DNA of 64,000 nt, taken from NCBI GenBank assembly GCA_964017185.1, contig OZ024878.1, forward strand, positions 14,889,351 through 14,953,350, read 5' to 3'. Both the position numbers and the translations under genes were made by a program. Numbering within the stretch: position 1 is the first letter of the stretch; every line of letters starts with the position of its first letter. This document shows, in pieces, positions 44,291 to 57,121 of the stretch. The DNA is from Rugalucina vietnamica (Eukaryota; Mollusca; Bivalvia; Lucinida; Lucinidae). Below the pieces are notes generated by a model. It saw only the letters and a program-made list of their open reading frames with translations, was not told the origin of the DNA and did no database searches.

Positions 44291-45325
44291 ATCCCAGTCA
44301 GCATTGCAATAGGGGACCGCTGACGGCCCGCTAATATTTGCATAGCGGCCCGCTAACTAGTTTTCTGCAGTGGCCCACCGGTGGATGTGAAAACTCGGCC
44401 CGCTGTCGGAAAAACGCTATGTTGCCGCGATGTTGCCCCCATTGTACCGACATGCAAAATATTAAGAAATTAGAAGTTTATTAATATCAAAAAATATCAC
44501 ATAGTTTTGCATTTGGAATTTTCGAAAACGAAGAATCGGTGTGTTTTAGGGCATGAATTAAGACATGCCCATGAACACGCAAGATGTACTCAACATCAGA
44601 GGCGTTTTTATGAATTAATTACTTTTCCATGTGTGTATATATATAATAAAAATTTATTTCGAAGATGAAGTGCCATGAGATTGACCGAAACAAGTAATAC
44701 ACTTAGAAAAGTTAAATAATTGATAGTCAGAATCACTCTCTGTTATGAATTATCATTTACATATTTATTTAAACACCTTTATTTAAGAACAATGTGTAAA
44801 ATAATGAAAATTCGATGTTATCGATTTTTGTTGTTTCCCTTTAATAAAGTGGCAGCCGTTGGGCCGACTTGACGGGCCGAGAGCGGGCCCTCTTGTGTTT
44901 TTGTTTGTTACATTTTGTGTTACGTTTGTGAAACACTCAATGATCCAGCACTCATTAAATAATTGAGTTATAGTTATATGAGGAAGCAAGGATTTATCGT
45001 TCAAGCATCAGCTTTTTGTAGGGCATTGTCCTATTTCGTGCCCCTGGCGGGCCGTCGTTGGGCCGATATGCCAAGATGTCGCTGACGGACCGCCAGCGGC
45101 CCGCTTTCTGCTCTAAGAGAATGTGAATTTCTTTCAGAGATCAAATAATTTTCTTTCTTTGCCATTTCTACCTAATGTAGAAATGCATTAATGTCAATTC
45201 CTGGAACTGAGATGTATTTTTGTCAGACAATTTGTTATTTCGGGCCCCTGACGGGCCGTCATGGGGCCGATATGCCGCGATGCCCACTTAATGCCGCTGA
45301 CGGGCCGATATATGCATGCTGGCTA
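44291..45325. mobile_element. 1.0 kb element nested in the foldback loop
   Basis: Candidate termini CCAGTCAGCATTGCAATA and inverted TATATGCATGCTGGCT share CAGCAT..GCA. Subterminal GACGGGCCGT/GGCCCGCTAA words repeat at both ends. It interrupts the diverged satellite between GCAAATA and ATACCAAGCTTCAGC, where the uninterrupted copy reads CGAATACCACGCTCCAGC. Confidence 0.55.
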
Positions 45326-45943
45326 TACCAAGCTTCAGCAGGATGTGATTACTGGAGAACCAAGAAGTGTTGAAAGTCGCTATTTATCACTGGCCTGTTT
45401 GGACAGATAAACTGGTGAGTACCATAGCAGCATGGATCTTTTTAACAGTGCCTGGACAGTAGCCGCCCGAAAGTGGCATCGGACTGCATTTGGTCGAAAA
45501 AGTGCAGAACTCGTGAAATGGGGTTTCTGAACCAAACCAAAGCTTCAAAACGGTTCTCAGCCCAATGAGTGTGTTTCGATGGCTTGGATTGTCCTCTGGT
45601 ACAGCAGCATGGATTTTCGGAAACTTGGCAGAACAGCAGGGCTCGAAGCGTTTTTTTTTGGCTACAAGAAAAGCGAATACCACGCTCCGGTAGGATGGGA
45701 TTACTGGAGAACCAAGTAGTTTTGGAAATCGCTGTATATCACTGGCTGTTCGCAATGGACAGATAAACAAGCGAGTACTATAGCAGGATGGATCTTTTGA
45801 ACGTTGCCTGAGCAGTAGCTATCCAAAAGTGGCTTCGGACTGCATTTGGTCGAAACGGGCAAAACTCGTGAACAGGGGTATCGGACCATACCAAGCAGAG
45901 TTATCAAACGGCCCTTAGCCAAGTGACCGTGTTTAGATGGCTT
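45326..45943 (+). repeat. Diverged satellite relatives, right part, up to the inversion point
   Basis: Continues the ~357-bp dimer in left-arm orientation (GTGTGTTTCGATGGCTTGG near 45568). At about 45943 the sequence flips directly into the inverted 174-bp array (TCTCCAGAAATCCCATGCTG). Confidence 0.7.
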
Positions 45944-48900
45944 CTCCAGAAATCCCATGCTGCTGGTCATTTTCGTGCTGCTAGCAGGATGAAATTTGCC
46001 TTTTGCCGACACCGTTCCGCCAAGACTTTGAAAATCCATACTGCTATACTACTCGACAGTTAGCCCTACCAGCGCATGCATTTAGAGATATAAACCGTTT
46101 TCCTACATTGGACGGTTCTCCAGAAATAGAGGAAAATGGTCATTTTCATGCTGCTAGCAGGACGAAATTTGCCTTTTGCCGATACCGTTCCGCCAAGACG
46201 ATGAAAATCCATACTGCTATACTACTCGACAGTTAGCCCTACCAGCGCATGCATTTAGAGATATAAAGCGTTTTCCTACATTGAACGGTTCTCCAGAAAT
46301 TCCATGCTGCTGGTCATTTTCGTGCTGCTAGCAGGATGAAATTTGCCTTTTGCCGACACCGTTCCGCCAAGACTTTGAAAATCCATACTGCTATACTACT
46401 CGACAGTTAGCCTAACCAGCGCATGTATTTAGAGATATAAAGCGTTTTCCTACATTGGACGGTTCTCCAGAAATCCCATGCTGCTGGTCATTTTCATGCT
46501 GCTAGCAGGACGAAATTTGCCTTTTGCCGATACCGATCCGCCAAGACGATGAAAATCCATACTGTTATACTACTCGACAGTTAGCCCTACCAGCGCATGT
46601 ATTTAGAAATATAAAGCGTTTTCCTACATTGGACGGTTCTCCAGAAAACCCATGCTGCTGGTCATTTTCATGCTGCTAGCAGGACGAAATTTGCCTTTTG
46701 CCGATACCGTTCCGCCAAGACGATGAAAATCCATACTGCTATACTACTCGACAGTTAGCCCTACCAGCGCATGTATTTAGAGATATAAAGCGTTTTCCTA
46801 CATTGGACGGTTCTCCAGAAATACCATGCTGCTGGTCATTTTCATGCTACTAGCAGGACGAAATTTGCCTTTTGCCGATACCGTTCCGCCAAGACTTTGA
46901 AAATCCATACTGCTATACTACTCGACAGTTAGCCCTACCAGCGCATGCATTTAGAGATATAAAGCGTTTTCCTACATTGAACGGTTCTCCAGAAATCCCA
47001 TGCTGCTGGTCATTTTCGTGCTGCTAGCAGGATGAAATTTGCCTTTTGCCGACACCGTTCCGCCAAGACTTTGAAAATCCATACTGCTATACTACTCGAC
47101 AGTTAGCCCTACCAGCGCATGTATTAAGAGATATAAAGCGTTTTCCTACATTGGACGGTTCTCCAGAAATCCCATGCTGCTGGTCATTTTCATGCTGCTA
47201 GAAGAACGAAATTTGCCTTTTGCCGATACCGTTCCGCCAAGACGATGAAAATCCATACTGCTATACTACTCGACAGTTAGCCCTACCAGCGCATGCATTT
47301 AGAGATATAAAGCGTTTTCCTACATTGAGCGGTTCTCCAGAAATCCCATACTGCTGGTCATTTTCGTGCTGCTAGCAGGATGAAATTTGCCTTTTGCCGA
47401 CACCGTTCCGCCAAGACTTTGAAAATCCATACTGCTATACTACTCGACAGTTAGCCCTACCAGCGCATGTATTTAGAGATATAAACCGTTTTCCTACATT
47501 GGACGTTTCTCCAGAAATCCCATGCTGCTGGTCATTTTCATGCTGCTAGCAGGACGAAATTTGCCTTTTGCCGATACCGTTCCGCCAAGACGATGAAAAT
47601 CCATACTGCTATACTACTCGACAGTTAGCCCTACCAGCGCATGCATTTAGAGATATAAAGCGTTTTCCTACATTGAACGGTTCTCCAGAAATCCCATGCT
47701 GCTGTTCATTTTCATGCTGCTAGCAGGACGAAATTCGCCTTTTGCCGACGCCGTTCCGCCAAGACGATGAAAATCCATACTGCTATACTACTCGACAGTT
47801 AGCCCTACCAGCGCATGCATTTAGAGATATAAAGCGTTTTCCTACATTGAACGGTTCTCCAGAAATCCCATGCTGCTGGTCATTTTCGTGCTGCTAGCAG
47901 GATGAAACTTGCCTTTTGCCGACACCGTTCCGCCAAGACTTTGAAAATCCATACTGCTATACTACTCGACAGTTAGCCCTACCAGCGCATGTATTTAGAG
48001 ATATAAAGCGTTTTCCTACACTGGACGGTTCTCGAGAAATCCCATGCTGCTGTTCATTTTCATGCTGCTAGCAGGACGAAATTTGCCTTTTGCCGATACC
48101 GTTCCGCCAAGACAATGAAAATCCATACTGCTATACTACTCGACAGTTAGCCCTACCAGCGCATGCATTTAGAGATATAAAGCGTTTTCCTACATTGAAC
48201 GGTTCTCCAGAAATCCCATGCTGCTGGTCATTTTCGTGCTGCTAGCAGGATGAAATTTGCCTTCTGCCGACACCGTTCCGCCAAGACTTTGAAAATCCAT
48301 ACTGCTATACTACTCGACAGTTAGCCCTACCAGCGCATGCATTTAGAGATATAAACCGTTTTCCTACGTTGGACGGTTCTCCAGAAATCCCATGCTGCTG
48401 GTCATTTTCATGCTGCTAGCAGGACGAAATTTGCCTTTTGCCGATACCGTTCCACCAAGACGATGAAAATCCATACTGCTATACTACTCGACAGTTAGCC
48501 CTACCAGCGCATGCATTTAGAGATATAAAGCGTTTTCCTACATTGAACGGTTCTCCAGAAATCCCATGCTGCTGGTCATTTTCGTGCTGCTAGCAGGATG
48601 AAATTTGCCTTTTGCCGACAACGTTCCGCCAAGACTTTGAAAATCCATACTGCAATACTACTCGACAGTTAGCCCTACCAGCGCATGCATTTAGAGATAT
48701 AAACCGTTTTCCTACATTGAACGGTTCTCCAGAAATCCCATGCTGCTGGTCATTTTCGTGCTGCTAGCAGGATGAAATTTGCCTTTTGCCGACACCGTTC
48801 CGCCAAGACTTTGAAAATCCATACTGCTATACTACTCGACAGTTCGCCCTACCAGCGCATGTATTTAGAGATATAAAGCGTTTTCCTACATTGGACGGTT

Positions 48901-50995
48901 CTCCAGAAATCCCATGCTGCTGGTCATTTTCATTCTGCTAGCAGGACGAAATTTGCCTTTTGCCGATACCGTTCCGCCAAGACTTTGAAAATCCATACTG
49001 CTATACTACTCGACAGTTCGCCCTACCAGCGCATGTATTTAGAGATATAAACCGTTTTCCTACATTGGACGTTTCTCCAAAAATCCCATGCTGCTGGTCA
49101 TTTTCATGCTGCTAGCAGGACGAAATTTGACTTTTGCCGATACCGTTCCGCCAAGACGATGAAAATCCATACTGCTATACTACTCGACAGTTAGCCCTAC
49201 CAGCGCATGCATTTAGAGATATAAAGCGTTTTCCTACATTGAACGGTTCTCCAGAAATCCCATGCTGCTGGTCATTTTCGTGCTGCTAGCAGGACGAAAT
49301 TTGCCTTTTGCCGACACCGTTCCGCCAAGACTTTGAAAATCCATACTGCTATACTACTCGACAGTTAGCCCTACCAGCGCATGTATTTAGAGATATAAAC
49401 CGTTTTCCTACATTGGACGGTTCTCCAGAAATCCCATGCTGCTGGTCATTTTCATGCTGCTAGCAGGACGAAATTTGACTTTTGCCGATACCGTTCCGCC
49501 AAGAAGATGAAAATCCATACTGCTATACTACTCGACAGTTAGCCCTACCAGCGCATGCATTTAGAGATATAAAGCGTTTTCCTACATTGAACGGTTCTCC
49601 AGAAATCCCATGCTGCTGGTCATTTTCATGCTGCTAGCAGGACGAAATTTGCCTTTTGCCGATACCGTTCCGCCAAGACTTTGAAAATCCATACTGCTAA
49701 ACTACTCGACAGTTAGCCCTACCAGCGCATGCAGTTAGAGATATAAAGCGTTTTCCTACATTGAACGGTTCTCCAGAAATCCCATGCTGCTGGTCATTTT
49801 CGTGCTGCTAGCAGGATGAAATTTGCCTTTTGCCGACACCGTTCCGCCAAGACTTTGAAAATCCATACTGCTATACTACTCGACAGTTAGCCCTACCAGC
49901 GCATGTATTTAGAGATATAAAGCGTTTTCCTACATTGGACGGTTCTCCAGAAATCCCATGCTGCTGGTCATTTTCATGCTGCTAGCAGGACAAAATTTGC
50001 CTTTTGCCGATACCGTTCCGCCAAGACGATGAAAATCCATACTGCTATACTACTCGACAGTTAGCCCTACCAGCGCATGCATTTAGAGATATAAAAGGTT
50101 TTCCTACATTGAACGGTTCTCCAGAAATCCCATGCTGCTGGTCATTTTCGTGCTGCTAGCAGGATGAAATTTGCCTTTTGCCGACACCGTTCCGCCAAGA
50201 CTTTGAAAATCCATACTGCTATACTACTCGACAGTTAGCCCTACCAGCGCATGCATTTAGAGATATAAAGCGTTTTCCTACATTGGACGGTTCTCCAGAA
50301 ATCCCATGCTGCTGGTCATTTTCGTGCTGCTAGCATGATGAAAATTGCCTTTTGCCGACACCGTTCCGCCAAGACTTTGAAAATCCATACTGCTATACTA
50401 CTCGACAGTTAGCCCTACCAGCGCATGTATTTAGAGATATAAACCGTTTTCCTACATTGGACGTTTCTCCAGAAATCCCATGCTGCTGGTCATTTTCATG
50501 CTGCTAGCAGGACGAAATTTGCCTTTTGCCTATACCGTTCCGCCAAGACGATGAAAATCCATACTGCTATACTACTCGACAGTTAGCCCTACCAGCGCAT
50601 GCATTTAGAGATATAAAGTGTTTTCCTACATTGAACGGTTCTCCAGAAATCCCATGCTGCTGGTCATTTTCGTGCTGCTAGCAGGATGAAATTTGCCTTT
50701 TGCCGACACCGTTCCGCCAAGACTTTGAAAATCCATACTGCTATACTACTCGACAGTTAGCCCTACCAGCGCATGTATTTAGAGATATAAACCGTTTTCC
50801 TACATTGGACGGTTCTCCAGAAATCCCATGCTGCTGGTCATTTTCATGCTGCTAGCAGGACGAAATTTGCCTTTTGCCGATACCGTTCCGCCAAGACTTT
50901 TAATATCCATACTGCTATACTACTCGACAGTTAGCCCTACCAGCGCATGTATTTAGAGATATAAACCGTTTTCCTACATTGAAAGATTCTCCAGA
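45944..50995 (-). repeat. 174-bp satellite array, right arm, about 28 units, inverted
   Basis: Same unit as the left arm in reverse complement (AGTTAGCCCTACCAGCGCAT, TTTGCCGATACCGTTCCGCC). A and B types are both present. The A-B-A-B-B order appears at 46024-46720 and again at 47067-47763, then becomes irregular. Confidence 0.95.
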
Positions 50996-51459
50996 AATCC
51001 CATCTTTCCGGATATTCATCCTGCGAAGAGGACGAATTTTGCAAATTAGATATATATTTTTTTTAATTTGTGAGCATTTTAGTTATTTTAATGGTACGTT
51101 TTTGTCTTTTGTACGACCACACTGGTTAAATGATATTTCATTCGGCCATACTGCCATGCTGCTTACTTACTAATTTCGTCCTGCCATGTTGCCAAGCTGC
51201 TAACTTTACCGAATTCATTCTGCCATGCTGCCATGCTGCTAACTTTACAAAATTCATTCTGCCATGCTGCTAACTTTTCGGCGCCTCCTTTTTTCTGAAA
51301 ATTGTCAATTTGCACACCGCCGCGACTATACCTTTATCTTAAATTAAAAAGAAATTGGAAATTCGTTCCAATAATTTGTTATTAGGAACTTTAAAAATAA
51401 TATCTATAATAAACGTTTTTTTCTTAGTGCTTCCCGCAAACGTGCAGAAAAAGTAATTA

Positions 51460-53503
51460 TCATACTATAATTTGAGCAACGTTTGTCTGTTTGTTTGTTT
51501 GTTTGTTTGTTCCCCTACTCCTCCCAGGTCCTTGGGCCGATCTTCACCAAACTTGGAGGGAAGGTGGAGGGCGGCCCCGGATATGACCTTGAGGGGTTCA
51601 TTATTTGAAAGGTCAAGGTCATCAAGGTCAAAGGTCAAATTTGTTTTTTTTTCTCTGTTTGTTCCCCTACTCCTCCCAGGTCCTTGGGCCGATCTTCACC
51701 AAACTTGGAGGGAAGGTTGAGGGCGGCCCCAGATATTAGCTCGAGGGGTTCATTTTTCCAAAGGTCAAGGTCATCGAGGTCAAAGGTCAAATTTCTGTAT
51801 CTCGGCAGTCCTTGGTCCGATTTGCATGAAACTTGGTGAGTGTATACAGGGCGGCCCCGGATATTAGCTCGATGGGTTAATTATTTAAAAGGTCAAGGTC
51901 ATCGAGGTCAAAGGTCAACTTTCTGTATCTCAGCAGTCCTTGGTCCGATTTGCATGAAAATTGCTGAGTGTATACAGGTTGATCCCTGATTAAGATTTAT
52001 GGGTCCAATTGCGTCAAAGGTCATCGAGGTCAAAGATCAAATTTATCGGGTTTTTTCTGTTGGTCATGTTTTTTTCTGTTTGTTCCCCTACTTCTCCCAG
52101 GTCCTTGGGCCGATCTTCAACGAACTTCCGGATATTAGCTCGAGGGATTCATTTATTTAAGGTCAAGGTCATCGAGGTCAAAGATCAAATTTCTATATCT
52201 CAGCAGTCCTTGGTCCGATTTACATAAAACTTGGTGAGTGTGTACAGGTTGATCCCTGATTAAGATTTATGGGTCCAATTGGGTCAAAGGTCATCGAGGT
52301 CAAAGGTCAAATTTATGGGTTTTTTCTGTTTGTTCCTCCCAGGTCCTTGGGCCAATCTTCACCAAACTTGGTGGGAAGGTTGAGGGCGGCCCAAGATATT
52401 AGCTGGAGGGGTTCATTTTTCCAAAGGTCAATATCATCGAGGTCAAAGGTCAAATTTCTGTATCTCGGCAGTCCATAGTCCGATTTGCATGAAACTTGGT
52501 GAGTGTATACAGGGCGGCCCCGGATATTAGCTCGATGGGTTAATTATTTAAAAGGACAAGGTCATCGAGGTCAAAGGTCAAATTTCTGTATCTCAGCAGT
52601 CCTTGGTCCGATTTGCATGAAACTTGCTGAGTGTATACAGGTTGATCCCTGATTAAGATTTATGGGTCCAATTGGGTCAAAGGTCATCGAGGTCAAAGGT
52701 CAAATTTATGGTTTTTTTCTGTTGGTCATGTTTCTTTTTCTGTTTGTTCCCCTACTTCTCCCAGGTCCTTGGGCCGATCTTCACCGAATTTCCGGATATT
52801 AGCTCGAGGGATTCATTTATTAAAGGTCAAGGTCATAGAGGTCAAATGTCAAATTTCTATATCTCAGCAGTCCTTGGTCCGATTTACATAAAACTTGGTG
52901 AGTGTATACAGGTTGATCCCTGATTAAGATTTATGGGTCCAATTGGGACAAAAGTCATCGAGGTCAAAGGTCAAATTTATGTTGTTTTTTTCTGTTTGTT
53001 TCTCCCAGGTCCTTGGGCCAATCTTCACCAAACTTGGTGGGAAGGTTGAGGGAGGCCCTGGATTTTAGCCGAAGGGTTCATTTTTTAAAGGTCAAGGTCA
53101 TCGAGGTCAAAGGTCAAATTTCTGTAACACGGCAGTCCTTGGTCTGATTTGCATGAAAGTTGGTTAGTGTACACGGGTTGATCCCTGATTAAGATTTATG
53201 GGTCCAATAGGGTCAAAGGTCAAATTTATGTTGTTTTTTTCTTTGTTCCTCCCAGGTCCTTGGGCCGATCTTCACCAAACTTGGAGGGAAGGTGGAGGGC
53301 AGCCCCGGATATTAGCTTGAGGGTTTCATTTTTTGAAAGGTCAAGGTCATCGAGGTCAAAGGTCAAATTTGTCATTTTTTTTCTCTTTTCCTCTGTGTAT
53401 GTCTTATTTGAGATTGTGTGAGTGTGTGTGTATGTGGGTATCTTATTTGTCTTCATCGCCGCAATCATCTTACTGCTACGTCGAGACGGGTAAAATTTAC
53501 TAG
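51460..53503 (+). mobile_element. Helitron-type element, 2,044 bp
   Basis: Begins TCATACTATAATTTGAG and ends TTTACTAG. A short CGTC-GA-GACG hairpin lies 11 bases before CTAG. It is inserted between A and T with no duplication. The homologous left site (22593-22615) reads GTAATTA|TTTACTATAATTGG, exactly the two flanks joined. TC..CTRR ends, a subterminal hairpin and A/T insertion are the Helitron hallmarks. The interior is tandem repeats of a ~130-bp and ~660-bp nested period, with GGTCCTTGGGCCGATCTTCA and ATCGAGGTCAAAGGTCAAAT. No Rep/helicase, so non-autonomous. Confidence 0.8.
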
Positions 53504-53722
53504 TTTACTATAATTGGCTTAAATGTGACCATAAGAGGGTGAACGTTTCCAGCTATAGACCTGTATGAATTATTACACATATGCTTTTCAGTGCGCTTCA
53601 ATTTTGTATTATTATTTTCTAACCAAGACAAAATTACAGTCAGATAGTTTCATAGAGATTTTCACAGAAAAAAGAACGTTCTAATTAATTGACATTGGAA
53701 AAATACTTCCTTATTTAGTACC

Positions 53723-53999
53723 CATCACGAAAACATGTCCGTGTCATGTATACCCCCTTGAACCCCACTTTGATATAGCAAAATTGGTGTATGCAGGGGT
53801 ATATCTATTTTTCTTATTTTTGCTCTAAAACATAGATTGTGAGTACTCGTTAGAACCGCCTCGGCGAGGCGGTTCTAACTTGTACACACGATCTATGTTT
53901 TGAGCAAATATAAGAAAAATATCAAAATTTTTCACCTGATTTTTTTTTATCTTTTTAAGCTAAAAATTTCTGTTTATTTCATTGGCAAGTTTTCGTAAT
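53723..53999. mobile_element. Hairpin MITE family 2
   Basis: Ends ATCACGAAAACATGTCCGTG and inverted TTGGCAAGTTTTCGTAAT; central GTTAGAACCGCCTCG hairpin. Orthologous to the 23371 copy. Confidence 0.85.
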
Positions 54000-55084
54000 G
54001 CAAAGCATATTTGAAATTATTTTAGATTTGTTTTGTATAAAATTCGATTTGGGTTGAAGAAACTGTGACTTAACTTAATACTCTCTCGTAATTATTATTG
54101 CATCAGAGGATAACATGTCCATGAAATGTATACAGCAGTCGGGAACGGAGATGGGCCTAGCGTAGGATTTTAAAAACAAAATTCACGTGCGTTTGTTCCC
54201 GGGAACTACTTCCAATTTTTGAAGCCCTCTTTCAGTTGATGCGTTTATCATCAAAGTTCTCGTTTATACTTCAAATTTGCGATCTGTCAGCGATGAAAAT
54301 AGAAAAAGCGAACATCATTCGGTTCAAAAAGAATTGCCGTATACGTGTATTTATCCCGGTGTCGCTGAAGAACCGCGTTAAAGTTGCGAGTTTTTTGCCG
54401 TTTGACAGTGCCCTCAGAAAAACCAAAAAAAGCATTAATTTGCGAATAAACTGGAAATTTTTCATCTTGACAACCAAACAGAGCATAAAATTTTCTGTCT
54501 GTGTGCCAATTTTCATCAAAAACTTTTTCTAGGCCCTAAATTTCTGCCACAATCTAAAATCTACTTTCGGTTTCAAAATGGTAAAACCGGAGAAAATGGC
54601 GACATTTCTGGGACAGTGTTTGGCTTGTTGTTGACATAAAATGTGAACAAAAACAAGTAATTTATCTTACCATAGGTCTTTGTTCTCGTCGTATAATTTC
54701 CAGAAGCACTATGATCAAATTCATATTTCATACAATGTCCAATTTCATTTATTTTCAAAAGAATCGTCTAAAAACAACGACAACAAAATGCAGGAGGAAG
54801 TGCAAATTTTCAGGTCTGTGAAATCATAAAATAAATGTGACGTAACAATAATCAGCTGCTGTCACCCCACTGCACTGACACTGGAAGGTAGCACACCACT
54901 GTAATTTGAACATCTTACTAGCAGGCTTATTTCAGTTTGTTTTGATTGAATGCACAACACATGAACAGGGTAGAGCTACCTGTAATCTAGATGACATACA
55001 TGTGTGTGCCAATAAATATTTGCACGTGCTGAATTTCTGTTTTAATGTTGTAATTGCTTTTCCTAACTGGGGACATTAATTGGA

Positions 55085-55099
55085 CACATACACACACGT

Positions 55100-55145
<46 letters not shown>

Positions 55146-55178
55146 GCACGCACGCACGCACGCACGCGCGCGCGCGTA
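55085..55178. repeat. (CA)n/(CGCA)n microsatellite
   Basis: About 45 bases of CA repeats pass into CGCA and CG repeats; alternating purine-pyrimidine, Z-DNA-prone. Confidence 0.95.
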
Positions 55179-57121
55179 CACGTGGATGCAGGATAGAATA
55201 AAAAGACCGTTTTATAGCATTTTAACACTCGGCACACTCGAAAAGTTTGACCTTGTCATTGCAATCATTAAAACACAGTTTTGCTGACATAAAAGCACAG
55301 TTTTGGTGGCATAAAGCACAGTTTTGCTGTTATTTCAATAATCAATTTCACTAATTTCAAGAATAATGATTGAGTCCAGACGAATCCCATTATTTAAAGA
55401 CAACCGCCACATGAACTTAGATTCTGAAAACAGTCATACATGTTATCTACGGTTTGATGTGCGCGTTTTCTGTCAGAAGCGAGACAGGGAGGCGATTCCA
55501 AGTCGTTAAAAATCATAGTATATAATCGGAGATGGTAGATCTAAATCGCTTTAAAAATAAAGCAAATGGTTCTCTGTGTGTAAGGTAACCGGCTAAAGCT
55601 TTTGGTCTAACGCGTCGAGCACGAGGACGAACCTGAACGAAATATCCATGCAATACTTTTTTTTTTTTTTTTTTTTTTTACCATATATGGGCATGACGGC
55701 AATCTTGGTAATGATACCTTGATTATTTATAAACACATTGTTTCCCTCTTCCCATAGTTGCTTCACTTAAAATTTGGCTTTGATTGGCGACGACAGACGG
55801 GCGAACGACAGCCAATCGTACAAGCTGGCTTGTGAGCCTTCGGATCCGGGCTTCGGATTAGGTGAGATAAAAACGTTAAACCACGGTTTTAGATCACGGT
55901 ACTTGGATAAGTAATCATATTGACGACTGGACCCAACGAATCGATAATGGGATGTCGGGGGTGGGATATTTGCATATTTTGAAACATTGTCCTTATTGGA
56001 AAAGGTCCCTCAGGACCTTTTCTACAGTGTTTACTTTGAATATGAAGAAAATTGTACCCATGATCGACTGCTCTCCCTCAATTACGCGTTTTGTCACATA
56101 AAGCGCTTACTAAAAACTAGTGAACCCGTCTATAGGGACTAGACAGTTCACCACAATCAATTTAATTTATCAATTGTTGGCACTCCCCGTCAAATAGCGG
56201 TAAATATCTAGCAAGCAACCTCGATCGTGGTGACTGCTTATCATAGCGCATCTAGGATTACATCGTATATACCCTGACGAGGGGTACAGAAACTACAGAA
56301 ACTCTATATGGCTGACTTTTAGTCCATCACATCGCACCATGGGTCTGTTTCTGGTAGTGTGGCTGCAGGTCAAAATTCAGAACTCTGTCACAAATTGACT
56401 GCACTGCAAAATGGTTTTCTACAAATCGACATATTGATTGTAATCGTGCTCCCTTTAGTATCGGCTTTGATTCCATAACATCAAAAAATTTTGTCATTAT
56501 CTTGAGCAACATATACACACACTGGTCAAGGGTCATTACAAGAAACGACATTCATGTATAGGAAACGAAACTGAAATGTATGAGAATCGAAATTAATGAC
56601 GAACCAGAGAATCAACAACACTGAAATTTAGAGCAAAAGGGAATATCTCTTATAACAAACGGCTGCTGACCTTTTCATTGGTTTCTTTTTAAAGAAGCCA
56701 ACTTGTTATTTACATGTTTTACACGTTAAATGCTCAATACAAGGCGCTGATGGTAAAAGGGAAGCAACTTCAAATGACAGAGCCATGACCTCGAAATAAT
56801 GAAGAAAGGTAACTCGTACGAGCTTATGAGAGATTTAAGCCATTGCATTTTTTGTTTGTTAAATGTGGTCTATCCATGTTAGCGCGCCACAGTCAACAAG
56901 GTAAAAGTCACGTCGAGACGGATATAAGATAATTGAACATGCAATCCCTGAACCGTCGGCTAAATACCAGAGCGGGTATGTCTATTCATGAATTACCGAA
57001 CTCCGGCAGTTCCGAACGATTTTTTATCAACTTCTTGTCCTAGCTCAGCGTTTGGTCATCCAAACTTATATTTGCAAATTACGTTTTTAAAAATATTTTC
57101 CTTTCTCTATGGGTAGCGTCA

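Larger units (their letters stand above)
37781..51285. mobile_element. 13.5 kb foldback-like element with satellite inverted arms
   Basis: Flanked by a 9-bp duplication, TCCTTTTTT, at 37772-37780 and 51286-51294; the homologous left segment (near 22433) has one copy. The ends share AAAAGTTAGCAGC followed by GGCAGCATGGCAG. Arms: 37781-42640 and inverted 45944-51285, each a ~0.28 kb unique end plus a 174-bp satellite array. Loop: 42641-45943. Inverted arms made of tandem repeats with 9-bp TSDs resemble Drosophila foldback elements and fit the MULE TSD length. No transposase is visible, so it is non-autonomous or mobilised in trans. Confidence 0.75.

Noticed and set aside
37959..50995. Regularly spaced 174-bp repeats that could suggest a CRISPR-like array
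   Set aside because: The repeats are contiguous satellite units without unique spacers, far longer than CRISPR repeats, in an animal genome with no cas genes.
54987..55287. Val/Cys-repeat and His/Thr-repeat frames
   Set aside because: Translation of the CA/CGCA microsatellite.
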